64,000 bases of DNA from Clostridium frigidicarnis (GTDB lineage Bacteria > Bacillota > Clostridia > Clostridiales > Clostridiaceae). The notes beneath the pieces were generated by a model. It was given only the letters and a program-made list of their open reading frames with translations. It made no database searches and was not told the DNA's origin. The DNA lies in NCBI RefSeq assembly GCF_900111985.1, contig NZ_FOKI01000003.1, positions 141,993-205,992 of the forward strand, read 5' to 3'. The position numbers were made by a program, and so were the translations under genes. Every line of letters starts with the position of its first letter. The stretch's first letter is position 1. Below are positions 19,215-26,991 of this stretch, piece after piece.

Positions 19215-19583
19215 TTATCTACTGTATGATCTGCTATATGATCTACTACATGATCTTCTGCATGGTTTTCTACATGGTCTCCAACATGATCTACCACATG
19301 ATTCGCTATATGATCTACTATATGATCTACTACTTGATCTACTATATGATCTGCTGCTTGATCTACTATATGATCTGCTGCTTGATCTGCTACTTGATCT
19401 ACTATATGATCTACTATTTGATCTACTACTTGATCTACTATATGAGCTACTTGAGTTACTATTTGATCTACTTGATCTACTACTTGATCTGCTACTTGAT
19501 CTACTACTTGATCTGCTACTTGATCTACTACTCATTTTATAATGTCTACAACCTTTAGATGACTCACTTCTATAAAAACTCAT
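19215..19583 (-). CDS. Arg/Ser-repeat protein with Cys-rich tail
   Basis: A 122-aa low-complexity basic protein. After a short head (SFYRSESSKGCRHYKM) it is almost entirely SRSS, SRSY and SRSN repeats to about residue 93. It ends in a Cys/Pro/Arg tail (CGRSCWRPCRKPCRRSC) and SYSR units. The DNA is a tandem array of AGT-AGA-TCA-type codons, but the serine codons vary, so it has been kept as protein. ATG follows GAGAGGTG. It is the first gene of a four-gene set with a Ser/Thr kinase directly downstream. Composition resembles the phosphorylated spore-coat protein CotG of Bacillus and eukaryotic SR proteins; neither homology is proven. A role as a phosphorylated, cross-linked coat or condensate protein is inference. 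Confidence 0.82.
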   Translation of the reverse strand: MSFYRSESSKGCRHYKMSSRSSSRSSSRSSSRSSSRSSRSNSNSSSSYSRSSSRSNSRSYSRSSSRSSSRSYSRSSSRSYSRSSSRSYSRSYSESCGRSCWRPCRKPCRRSCSRSYSRSYSR

Positions 19584-19645
19584 ATAAAAACACCTCTCTA
19601 TTATTTATTAGGTATAATACAAGTTAAGTTATATTACACTTAATT

Positions 19646-19673
19646 TATATTATGAGTAAAACCTATATTAAGT
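19646..19673 (-). promoter_or_regulatory. Possible sigma-K/E-type promoter of the RS-protein/kinase operon
   Basis: On the minus strand AC (19672-19673), 17 nt and CATAATATA (19646-19654) fit the mother-cell sporulation pattern AC-N16/17-CATAnnnTA. The start codon is about 60 nt downstream. Such matches arise by chance in AT-rich DNA, so this is only suggestive. Confidence 0.35.
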
Positions 19674-19744
19674 TACATATTTTTTAGTTGTTTTTAAGAT
19701 AATTTAGCGAAAATTTAGGTTTTTGCACTATCTAAGTTGCCACT

Positions 19745-19774
19745 AAAAAAGACAGAACCCCTAAAGGTTCTGCC
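19745..19774 (-). terminator. Terminator of the DUF1659-DUF2922 pair
   Basis: On the minus strand GGCAGAACC-ttta-GGGGTTCTGTC is followed by TTTTTT. Confidence 0.85.
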
Positions 19775-19786
19775 ATCAAGTAATTC

Positions 19787-20011
19787 TTATGCCTTATATT
19801 TTATAACATCCACTGATTGATCAATTATTTTTGCACTTACCTTTTCTATTAGCTTTGCTCCATCAAATAATAAAACTCCAGTTGATATAAATTTATCCAT
19901 CAAAGTATCTATTTCTTCCTTTGAAACATCTTCTTTTGCATTAGGTATTCTAAGGCTTACCTTCTTACCTATCTCTGTTAGAAATGTTAGGTTAATTGTC
20001 TTTGTATTCAT
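19787..20011 (-). CDS. DUF2922 family protein
   Basis: A 74-aa protein of the DUF2922 type: NLTFLTEIGKKVSLRIPNAK, then EEIDTLMDKFISTGVLL, then LIEKVSAKIIDQSVDVIKY. This is the usual order and length for the family. ATG follows AAGGAGTGGAG. It lies 60 nt after the DUF1659 gene on the same strand; the two families are routinely adjacent in Firmicutes. Their function is unknown. The pair ends in its own terminator, so it is not part of the RS-protein operon. Confidence 0.85.
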   Translation of the reverse strand: MNTKTINLTFLTEIGKKVSLRIPNAKEDVSKEEIDTLMDKFISTGVLLFDGAKLIEKVSAKIIDQSVDVIKYKA

Positions 20012-20071
20012 TTATTCTCCACTCCTTTTAATAATTTAATGACTTAATAAGATTTTGTTACTCTATAACTA

Positions 20072-20296
20072 CTATTGAACGTTTTCTATTGTATAAGAAT
20101 TTTCCTTTACTATGTCCTGCACTTTAAATGAAATAACTTTTTCTACCTCTAGACCAAGCTCAAACAACTTTTCATCTTCTGCTTTTTCACTTATGAATCC
20201 TATCCTCACCTTTTTAAATACATCCTTTCCTTCTGCAGTTTCACCAGACTTAATCACCAAACTTAATAAACTTTTTGCTAATGTTGATTTTGCCAT
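20072..20296 (-). CDS. DUF1659 family protein
   Basis: A 74-aa DUF1659-type protein: LSLVIKSGETAEGKDVFKKV, then FISEKAEDEKLFELGLEVEK and a C-terminal QDIVKENSYTIENV. ATG at 20294-20296 is chosen because AGGAG (20306-20310) is nine bases upstream; a TTG at 20305 would touch the ribosome site. First gene of the DUF1659-DUF2922 pair. No biochemical role is known for the family. Confidence 0.85.
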   Translation of the reverse strand: MAKSTLAKSLLSLVIKSGETAEGKDVFKKVRIGFISEKAEDEKLFELGLEVEKVISFKVQDIVKENSYTIENVQ

Positions 20297-20306
20297 ATCA
20301 ATCAAC

Positions 20307-20507
20307 TCCTTTCACTATACCAAGTATGCAGCCTCTCTAGTTATTTACAAATATGATTATGATTTTTATTATATTGATTTAAATGAACTAAATATAAAGG
20401 CAAAACATAAAGTTGAATTCAATACTTTAATGGTAGATTTCTACAATACTAAAAATGCTGATAATATGTTTAAATTTCTCTACACTAACTGCTTTGAGAG
20501 ATTTTAA
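20307..20507 (+). pseudogene. Possible C-terminal remnant of a lost gene
   Basis: An open frame with good amino-acid composition (IDLNELNIKAKHKVEFNTLM, then VDFYNTKNADNMFKFLYTN) runs to a TAA that sits at the edge of a strong hairpin terminator (20506-20540). There is no usable start or ribosome site, and upstream the frame runs into the opposite-strand DUF1659 gene. This looks like the 3' end of a gene whose front was lost. It could also be chance. Confidence 0.25.
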
Positions 20508-20540
20508 AAAGGCTAGCAAAAATTTCCTGCTAGCCTTTTT
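20506..20540. terminator. Bidirectional hairpin terminator
   Basis: AAAAAGGCTAGCA ... TGCTAGCCTTTTT, with A- and T-runs on either side. It closes the possible remnant frame and shields the LCP cluster. Confidence 0.8.
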
Positions 20541-20856
20541 AAATTTTTTAATAAAAACCCATCTAAGATACAATACTATAGTTAATTACATATTTAGATA
20601 TAGTACATCATTTTTTTATTAATTTTTAGTTCTCCTAGAAATAATTTGTTAACTTTTTAACTTGTCCTATCTATTCTAAAAAATGTTATAATTACTATAC
20701 TTTATGTTTTATCCTATTAATCAAATTCTATCTTATTTTAAGAATAATTTGATTAAGGCACATTTAAAAAAATAACAAGTCAAATATACATAGCATCTTT
20801 GACTTATTGTTTTCTTTCATGTATCTAATAACTATTTTGAAAGGATTGGTATATTT
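20541..20856. other. Upstream region of the LCP cluster, with R2 copy
   Basis: An inverted repeat, TTAATCAAATT...AATTTGATTAA (about 20718-20756), leads directly into an R2 element. The promoter of the first LCP gene should lie here, but no single strong match is seen. Confidence 0.45.
20756..20826. repeat. R2 palindromic repeat copy (70-bp form)
   Basis: AGGCACATTT ... AATAACAAGTC ... GACTTATTGTT ... CATGTATCT. Inner and terminal inverted repeats are both visible. Confidence 0.8.
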
Positions 20857-21879
20857 ATGACAAATAACGAAAATAAAAACACTTCAAATAAAAAAAAGAA
20901 AAAAAGAAGTAAATTAAAAATAGTGTTACTTAGCATTTTGACTTTACTTATAATTGCTGTTGGAGGAACCTATTCTTATATCCATCATATTTTCTCTAAG
21001 GTAGAAACTAAAAAGATAGATAAGGATAATCTAGGTGTTGATGAGGATTTAAAAGCTCAATTAAAAGCTATGGGTAAAGACGATATTATAAACATAGCCT
21101 TATTTGGTTTAGATAAGACAAACAATGAAGAACTTGGGCGTTCAGATGCCACAATGATTCTTTCTTTAGATATGGATAATAAAAAAGTTAAAATGATTTC
21201 TATAATGAGGGACTCTTATGTTGATATTGATGGTCATGGTAAAGATAAACTTAATCATGCCCATGCTTTTGGAGGTCCTGAACTTGCAATAAAAACTTTG
21301 AATAAAACTTTTAATTTAAATATTACAGATTTTGCTTCTGTTGATTTTGCAGATATGGAAAAAATAGTTGATTACTTAGGTGGTGTTGAGATAGATATAA
21401 AACAATCTGAGATTGAAACAGCTAATGAGTATATTGTTGATCTTGCTAAACTTGGTAGAACTGATCCTCAGTATATAGAAAAACCTGGTGTGCAAAATCT
21501 AACTGGTATGCAAGCATTGGCTTATACTAGAATAAGGTATGTTGGTAATGGTGATTTTGAAAGAACTGATAGACAAAGAAGAGTTTTAGAAGCTTTATTC
21601 GAAAAAATTGCAAACACTGGTGCAACTGAGTTTCCAGCTTTAGTGTCTAATCTTCTACCATATATTCAGACATCATTCTCTTCTGGAGAAATAATTAAAA
21701 TAGGTTCTTATATGCTTTTAAATGGTGTTACAACCTTTGAAGAGCAAAGATTTCCTTTAGATGAGGATTGTAAAGACACTGGTGAAGTTATAGATGGTAT
21801 TTGGTATTTACCTTTTGATAAAAAAGCAACTACTGAAAAACTTCACAAATACATCTTCGAAGATATAAAACCATCTTAA
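20857..21879 (+). CDS. LCP family protein (LytR-CpsA-Psr), copy 1
   Basis: Membrane-anchored enzyme that should transfer a lipid-linked wall polymer (teichoic acid or polysaccharide) to peptidoglycan. It has a basic N terminus, one membrane segment (about 24-44), then the LCP domain: FGLDKTNNEELGRSDATMIL, ISIMRDSYVDIDGHGKDKLN (catalytic Arg region), YLGGVEIDI, LTGMQALAYTRIRYVGNGDF and ERTDRQRRV. All key Asp and Arg residues are present. ATG follows GAAAGGATTGG. First of three tandem copies on this strand. Confidence 0.93.
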   Translation: MTNNENKNTSNKKKKKRSKLKIVLLSILTLLIIAVGGTYSYIHHIFSKVETKKIDKDNLGVDEDLKAQLKAMGKDDIINIALFGLDKTNNEELGRSDATMILSLDMDNKKVKMISIMRDSYVDIDGHGKDKLNHAHAFGGPELAIKTLNKTFNLNITDFASVDFADMEKIVDYLGGVEIDIKQSEIETANEYIVDLAKLGRTDPQYIEKPGVQNLTGMQALAYTRIRYVGNGDFERTDRQRRVLEALFEKIANTGATEFPALVSNLLPYIQTSFSSGEIIKIGSYMLLNGVTTFEEQRFPLDEDCKDTGEVIDGIWYLPFDKKATTEKLHKYIFEDIKPS

Positions 21880-21959
21880 TAATTTTTTAAAATCAATGTG
21901 AAATTAATGTAAAATTTACTGTTCCACCATGTTTTTTTTTAACATTATAGTATAATAAT

Positions 21960-21998
21960 AGAGGGTTACATTGAATAGTGTAATTCTCTTTTATTTTT
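21960..21998 (+). terminator. Terminator between LCP copies 1 and 2
   Basis: AGAGGGTTACA ... TGTAATTCTCT is followed by TTTATTTTT. The same structure recurs after copy 2, so it belongs to the duplicated unit. A TATAAT sits just before the hairpin in both places. Confidence 0.7.
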
Positions 21999-22075
21999 GT
22001 CATTAATTATACAAGCATTTTATTTTATTAAAAAACTAAGCTATCTTTAGTTTGAGCGAAAGGACTGAAATATTT

Positions 22076-23170
22076 ATGAGTACTAGAATGGATAAATATC
22101 ACTCTACTGATAAAAAGCCTACAAATAGAAATACTAAACCATATTCTAACGATTCTAGAAAGCCTAATCCAAAGAAAAGAAGAAGAAAAAAGAAAAATCC
22201 TACTGTTAGAATAATTTTACTTAGTATTGCATTACTATTTTTACTTGGAATAGGTTGGGGAGCTTATTATGCAGTTAATCTTTTAGGTAAAGTTAACACT
22301 GAAAAATTAGACAAATCAAATCTTGGGGTTGATGAAGACTTAAATGCACGATTAAAATCTTTAGGTAAAGATAATATTATAAATATTGCTTTATTTGGAT
22401 TAGATAAAACTAATGAAGAAGAACTTGGACGCTCTGATGCTACTATGATTTTATCAATAGACGCAGATAATAAGAAAATAAAATTAGTATCTTTAATGAG
22501 AGATTGTTACGTAAATATAAATGGTCATGGAAAAGACAAGCTTAATCATGCTCATTCTTTTGGAGGACCTGAACTTGCAATAAGAACTATAAATAAAAAC
22601 TTTAATTTAAATGTAACTGACTTTGTTTCAGTTGACTTTGCTCATATGCAAAAAATAATAGATGCTTTAGGTGGAGTTGAAATAGACGTAAAATCTACAG
22701 AACTTGAAACTGCTAATAAATATGTTGTTGAACTTGCACTTCTTGGTAGAACTGATCCTGATTATATAGATAAGGCAGGAAAACAAACCTTAAGTGGAAT
22801 GCAAGCATTATCTTATTCTAGAATAAGAAATGTTGGTAATGGTGACTTTGAAAGGACAGATAGACAAAGAACAGTTTTAGAAGCTTTATTTAATAAAATA
22901 AAGCATGCAGGATCTACTGAATTCCCTAAAATTGTTTCAGATCTTTTACCAATGGTTACTACATCACTATCTTCTACTGATATAATTAAACTTGGTTCTG
23001 ACCTTTTATTAAAAGGTATAACCAATTTAGAACAGGAAAGATTCCCAATTGATGGTGACTATGTTGATGGTGGAAAAATGATTAATGGAGTATGGTACTT
23101 GCCTTTTGATGAAAAATCAACCCAAGGCAAGATTCATAAATATATCTTCGAGGACATAAAACCATCTTAA
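22076..23170 (+). CDS. LCP family protein, copy 2
   Basis: 364-aa LCP transferase with a long Lys/Arg-rich cytoplasmic head (NPKKRRRKKKNP), one membrane segment (about 43-65) and a complete LCP domain (FGLDKTNEEELGRSDATMIL, SLMRDCYVNINGHGKDKLN, LGGVEIDV, LSGMQALSYSRIRNVGNGDF, ERTDRQRTV). The ATG at 22076 is used because AAAGGA sits upstream and the third copy has the same start context. It differs from copies 1 and 3 in having Cys after the catalytic MRD and a SRIRN instead of TRIRY at the C-terminal Arg motif. Probably wall-polymer attachment with partly redundant specificity. Confidence 0.92.
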   Translation: MSTRMDKYHSTDKKPTNRNTKPYSNDSRKPNPKKRRRKKKNPTVRIILLSIALLFLLGIGWGAYYAVNLLGKVNTEKLDKSNLGVDEDLNARLKSLGKDNIINIALFGLDKTNEEELGRSDATMILSIDADNKKIKLVSLMRDCYVNINGHGKDKLNHAHSFGGPELAIRTINKNFNLNVTDFVSVDFAHMQKIIDALGGVEIDVKSTELETANKYVVELALLGRTDPDYIDKAGKQTLSGMQALSYSRIRNVGNGDFERTDRQRTVLEALFNKIKHAGSTEFPKIVSDLLPMVTTSLSSTDIIKLGSDLLLKGITNLEQERFPIDGDYVDGGKMINGVWYLPFDEKSTQGKIHKYIFEDIKPS

Positions 23171-23249
23171 TAATTTTTAAGATTTTTTAAAATCAATGTA
23201 AAATTCACCTTTTTGTTATATTTTTTTTAAACATTATAGTATAATAATA

Positions 23250-23286
23250 GAGAATTGCATTTAAATAGTGTAATTCTCTTTTATTT
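23250..23286 (+). terminator. Terminator between LCP copies 2 and 3
   Basis: AGAGAATTGCA ... TGTAATTCTCT is followed by TTTATTTT. Duplicate of the hairpin at 21960-21998. Confidence 0.7.
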
Positions 23287-23446
23287 TCATATAAAAAAAT
23301 ATTTTTTTATGAAACTTATATAGCTTATTTTTTTTAGTAAAATGCTCTTATTTGATGCAATTTTATTTTATCATTAATTGTACAAGCTTTTTATTTTATT
23401 AAAAAATCTAAGCTATCTTTAGTTTGAGCGAAAGGATTGAAATACT

Positions 23447-24568
23447 ATGAGTACTAGAATGGATAAATACCACTCTACTGATAAGAGACCTACAAACCGA
23501 AATACTAAACCTCGACCTAGACCTTCTTCCAATGGTGCTAGAAGACCTAATCCAAAGAAAAGAAGAAGAAAAAAGAAAAATCCTACTGCTAGAATAATTT
23601 TACTTAGTCTTGCATTACTATTTTTACTTGGACTAGGTGGAGGAGCTTATTATGTAGTTAATCTTTTAGGTAAAGTTAACACTGAAAAAATAAATAAAGC
23701 AAACCTTGGGGTTGATGACGATTTAAATGCACGATTAAAATCTCTAGGTAAAGATAATATTATAAATATTGCTTTATTTGGATTGGATAAAACTAATGAA
23801 GAAGAACGTGGACGTTCTGATGCTACTATGGTTTTATCAATAGACGCAGATAATAAGAAAATAAGATTAATATCTTTAATGAGGGATTCTTACGTAAGTA
23901 TAGATGGTCATGGAAAAGATAAGCTTAATCATGCCCATGCTTTTGGAGGCCCTGAACTTGCAATAAAAACTATAAATAAAAACTTTAATTTAAATATAAC
24001 TGACTTTGTTTCAGTTGACTTTGCTCATATGCAGAAAGTAATAGATGCTTTAGGTGGAGTTGAGATAGACGTAAAACCTGAGGAAGTTAAAATTGCTAAT
24101 CAGTATGTTGTTGAACTTGCAAAGCTTGGTAGAACCGATCCTGATTATATAGATAAAGCAGGAAAACAAACTCTAAGTGGAATGCAAGCATTATCTTACA
24201 CTAGAATAAGATATGTTGGTAATGGTGATTTTGAAAGAACTGATAGGCAAAGAAGGGTTTTAGAAGCTTTATTCGATAAAATAAAGAATGCTGGTCCTAC
24301 TGAATTCCCTAAAATAGTTTCTGATCTTCTACCAATGGTTACTACATCATTATCCTCTACGGATATAATGAAACTTGGTTCTGATCTTCTATTAAAAGGA
24401 GTAACTAATTTAGAACAAGAAAGATTTCCTGTTGATGGTGATTATGTTGATGGTGGAAAAACAATTAATGGTGTATGGTACTTGCCTTTTGATGAAAAAG
24501 CAACTAAAGACAAGCTTCATAAATATATCTTTGAAGATATAAAACCATCTATCACTACATCAAATTAA
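23447..24568 (+). CDS. LCP family protein, copy 3
   Basis: 373-aa LCP transferase, very similar to copy 2 throughout, including the basic head (NPKKRRRKKKNPTARIILL) and the leader just upstream. The LCP motifs are intact: GRSDATMVLS, LMRDSYVSIDGHGKDKLNHA, LGGVEIDVK, ALSYTRIRYVGNGDF and ERTDRQRRV. ATG follows GAAAGGATTG. It has the longest spacer upstream, with a second copy of the AAACTAA-GCTATC-TTTAGTTT hairpin found before copy 2. Likely the newest duplicate or its parent. Confidence 0.93.
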   Translation: MSTRMDKYHSTDKRPTNRNTKPRPRPSSNGARRPNPKKRRRKKKNPTARIILLSLALLFLLGLGGGAYYVVNLLGKVNTEKINKANLGVDDDLNARLKSLGKDNIINIALFGLDKTNEEERGRSDATMVLSIDADNKKIRLISLMRDSYVSIDGHGKDKLNHAHAFGGPELAIKTINKNFNLNITDFVSVDFAHMQKVIDALGGVEIDVKPEEVKIANQYVVELAKLGRTDPDYIDKAGKQTLSGMQALSYTRIRYVGNGDFERTDRQRRVLEALFDKIKNAGPTEFPKIVSDLLPMVTTSLSSTDIMKLGSDLLLKGVTNLEQERFPVDGDYVDGGKTINGVWYLPFDEKATKDKLHKYIFEDIKPSITTSN

Positions 24569-24583
24569 AAGTAGAAAAGTTTT

Positions 24584-24619
24584 GAGACATATAAGCTACC
24601 CGCTTATATGCCTCTTTTT
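24584..24619 (+). terminator. Terminator of LCP copy 3
   Basis: ATATAAGC-tacc-CGCTTATAT hairpin followed by a T-rich tail (CTCTTTTTATT). Confidence 0.75.
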
Positions 24620-24675
24620 ATTATAGTTATATCTAATTATAACTATTATGAATCACTTCTATTATATACTTACCT

Positions 24676-24695
24676 TTATTTTTTTGAATGTGCCT
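24676..24695. repeat. R2 half element
   Basis: Only the right end, TTATTTTTTTGAATGTGCCT, is present. It directly abuts the stop of the next minus-strand gene. Confidence 0.7.
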
Positions 24696-24699
24696 AAAA

Positions 24700-25863
24700 T
24701 CAATTTTGTTCTTCAATTGGAATTATTCTACTTTTACTATGATCCCTGCCTTCAATACGTTCATAATAAATTATATATCCATTACTTATGTAGTTAATAA
24801 ATTTATTTTCTCCAAGATCTTTAAAGTCATTTGATTTTATATCATAATATGAACTTTTCTCTCCATGTGGTGTGGATAGTAAAATGATTCCATCAGAAGA
24901 TGCATCCAAATATTTACTTATATGATTAGTTCCATCTATTATTTTTCTTATTTCTTTAGTGTTTATATCAATCTCCCTAAGCTCATCAAAGTCATCTGGC
25001 CCAATATTATCATGATTTGTTGCATATATCTTATCTTTGTAAATATATAGTTCCCTACCATATTTTCCACTGTCCAACTTTGTTTTTTCCTTGGTATCAA
25101 TATCATATAGATATAAATCACTATAATTGTGTTTTTTGTCAAGATTAATCCATCCAATTTTATTGTTATGAATAGACACATCTGTTATCCACTTATCCTT
25201 TATATCTCCTATAGTTTCAATGACATCTAAATTTCTTGTAGATAAATCAAATGTTTTCACTACAAATACATAATCATCATCCTGAAAATCGATATGTTTA
25301 TATACAATAGTATCGTTACTTATCTCTATATCATCTGGAGAATATATATATTTTAAATCCTTCATTTTATGAGATTTATCTATAATAATTTGTTCATCCG
25401 TATTTATATTTTTAGCTACAACAATCCAGCTTTCTCCCATTAGACCTTCACTTTCATTAATAACTTTATCTCCATCAAAAACTTTTCTATTATCTTCTAT
25501 CCAGACAACCCAACCATTTGAATATACAGCATTTTCAAACACATGATCATTGTTTAAAACTCTAGATATTAATTTTTTCTCATTTTTATCTCTATCATAT
25601 AACCAAATGCCTTCTTCATTTCTTATTAATATTTTAGATGAATTTACCATTGATATAAATATATCTTTTTCAGGAAGCTCATCATACTCTAAATTCAATT
25701 CATTAGTTTTCACAACTATATTATTTTCAGTATATCTTATATATGATTTATTATAATGCATTAAATAATACACGCTAATTATGCTAATTATACTTAAGGA
25801 TATAATAGTAAAAATTATGAATTTAGGATTTTTGTATTTTGACATAAGTTTAAATTTTTTCAT
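24700..25863 (-). CDS. Membrane-anchored propeller-like protein of unknown function
   Basis: 387-aa protein with one N-terminal membrane segment (about 15-35) and a large outside domain. The domain has repeating strand blocks of the TolB/DUF5050 kind: ILIRNEEGIWLYDRD, NAVYSNGWVVWIEDN, DIEISNDTIVYKHIDFQDDD, SIHNNKIGWINLDK, DLYLYDIDTKEKTKL, EIDINTKEIRKI and DASSDGIILLSTPHG. About six or seven repeats fit a beta-propeller. ATG follows AAAGGAT. It is alone, convergent with LCP copy 3. No catalytic motif was seen; a sensor or protein-binding role is a guess. Confidence 0.78.
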   Translation of the reverse strand: MKKFKLMSKYKNPKFIIFTIISLSIISIISVYYLMHYNKSYIRYTENNIVVKTNELNLEYDELPEKDIFISMVNSSKILIRNEEGIWLYDRDKNEKKLISRVLNNDHVFENAVYSNGWVVWIEDNRKVFDGDKVINESEGLMGESWIVVAKNINTDEQIIIDKSHKMKDLKYIYSPDDIEISNDTIVYKHIDFQDDDYVFVVKTFDLSTRNLDVIETIGDIKDKWITDVSIHNNKIGWINLDKKHNYSDLYLYDIDTKEKTKLDSGKYGRELYIYKDKIYATNHDNIGPDDFDELREIDINTKEIRKIIDGTNHISKYLDASSDGIILLSTPHGEKSSYYDIKSNDFKDLGENKFINYISNGYIIYYERIEGRDHSKSRIIPIEEQN

Positions 25864-26078
25864 AAATAAATGTATCCTTTACAATAAATTTGTATTTTTA
25901 ACATAGTTTTTAATTTCACTTTATATATTTGTAAAATTATATCTTAATTATAAAAAAATCCAGTATATTTTACAATGTTTTTTACATAACAATACAAATT
26001 ATTCTATTAATATCCTATAAAGTTATGTAAATCCTAATTACATTCATAATCTCATCTCAGTATTTTTAAGAACAAAAT

Positions 26079-26348
26079 GCTGCACCCTTTTTTAATTGAC
26101 AATTGAGAATTGACGATTATTGTTGAAAGTCACGGACTTTCTAAATATAAAGTTAAAGGTTGAGAGTGGAAAGTTGAAAGTTTAGGATAAAAATCACAGA
26201 TTTTCTTTAAGTATATTTTTAAAATCTTAAAATCTTCCTAAGAAGATTTATCCTTCAATTGTCAATTCTCAATCATCAATTCTCAATTCACTTAAATCTT
26301 CCTAAGAAGATTTACCCTCAACTTGTCACTTGTCACTCTCTTGTCACT
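26079..26348. repeat. R1 interspersed repeat copy, longest in the window
   Basis: The left arm begins GCTGCACCC-TTTTTTAATTG and contains GAGAATTGACGATT and AAGTCACGGACTTTC. The right arm contains CAATTGTCAATTCTCAATC and a run of ACTTGTCACTTGTCACT words. Confidence 0.82.
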
Positions 26349-26379
26349 CATCAAAGGTTTTCACCTCTCCACTTATTTA

Positions 26380-26419
26380 AAGACTATTATACTGACTTGT
26401 TATTCTTTTGAATGTGCCT
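26380..26419. repeat. R2 fragment
   Basis: AAGACTATTATACTGACTTG followed by TTATTCTTTTGAATGTGCCT, the right portion of R2. Confidence 0.7.
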
Positions 26420-26594
26420 TAGTATAATAAGAAATACTCATACACAAAATAATTGTAAATCACATATAACTTTTAAAATAAGTTTTTATTATATATAAAA
26501 AACTAACCTTTATCTAACTTTCTATTCTGTATACTTAAATCATAGGTTGTAAATCACAACTTAATCAAATGATTCTAATATTCAGATTAAATTT

Positions 26595-26682
26595 GATTAA
26601 AAGTAATCCAGAGGCACATATCAGTACTTATCTCCCATTTAAGACTCGGGAGTATTAGCAATTTTAGTAGCCATGGTATAAA
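26595..26682 (+). ncRNA. Candidate structured leader RNA (copy A)
   Basis: An 88-nt segment just before the small secreted protein gene. It begins with a GATTA-aaag-TAATC hairpin. Then come GGC-aCATAT, a CTCCC...GGGAG hairpin and TAGTAGCCAT. A second 88-nt copy with the same order of conserved blocks lies at 54005-54092. It does not match a riboswitch class that could be named with confidence. A regulatory RNA is inferred. Confidence 0.5.
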
Positions 26683-26709
26683 TTAATAAATATACAGGAG
26701 GGAAGTATT

Positions 26710-26904
26710 ATGAAATTAAATAAAATGCACACAGGTTTAATTATTGCAGCTATTATGGGACTAACATCCGTTAGTGCTTTTGCAGCAACAAGTAACTATG
26801 ATGGTATATCATCAAAACTTGCTCCAGTTGAAGCGGGTACACTTAAAACTTCTGGTGAAGATCTTGATATGTCATCTTCTGAAGGAAAAACTCAACTTAA
26901 CTAA
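26710..26904 (+). CDS. Small secreted protein, 64 aa
   Basis: Not recognised. It has a clear signal peptide (MKLNKMHTGLIIAAIMGL, cleavage expected after AFA at about residue 25) and a short acidic, Ser-rich mature part (GEDLDMSSSEGKTQLN). Mature length would be about 39 residues with no Cys. ATG follows GGAGGG. It sits 87 nt upstream of a response regulator/histidine kinase pair on the same strand, with a hairpin in between. A peptide signal or a target of that two-component system is a reasonable guess. Confidence 0.75.
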   Translation: MKLNKMHTGLIIAAIMGLTSVSAFAATSNYDGISSKLAPVEAGTLKTSGEDLDMSSSEGKTQLN

Positions 26905-26922
26905 AATATATCAATTAAACTT

Positions 26923-26956
26923 ACAATAGCGATGCATTATAGTGCACCGCTATTGT
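26923..26956 (+). terminator. Hairpin after the small secreted protein gene
   Basis: ACAATAGCG-ATGCA-ttatag-TGCAC-CGCTATTGT. The tail (GTAATTATT) is only weakly U-rich, so it may attenuate rather than stop transcription into the regulator genes. Confidence 0.6.
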
Positions 26957-26991
26957 GTAATTATTAACTTTTATTGAAAGTGGTGATATAA

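Larger units (their letters stand above)
25864..26709. other. Long intergenic region with repeats and a structured leader
   Basis: It contains an R1 repeat (26079-26348), an R2 fragment (26380-26419), an inverted repeat TTAATCAAAT...ATTTGATTAA (26561-26599) and the candidate structured RNA at 26595-26682. No further gene was found. Confidence 0.6.

Noticed and set aside
19226..19558. Plus-strand frame of 110 codons rich in Met, Ile and Tyr opposite the RS-repeat gene
   Set aside because: It is the complement of the tandem SRSS codons. It has no ribosome site or hydrophobic pattern of its own, while the minus-strand frame has a ribosome site and a downstream operon.
26079..26348. CRISPR-like array, suggested by repeated GATTGAC and CTTGTCACT words
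   Set aside because: Word lengths and spacing are irregular, there are no unique spacers of constant length and no cas genes. It fits the R1 repeat family.
26595..26682. c-di-GMP, purine or SAM riboswitch before the small secreted protein
   Set aside because: None of the conserved core sequences of those classes is present, so it is left as an unassigned structured RNA.
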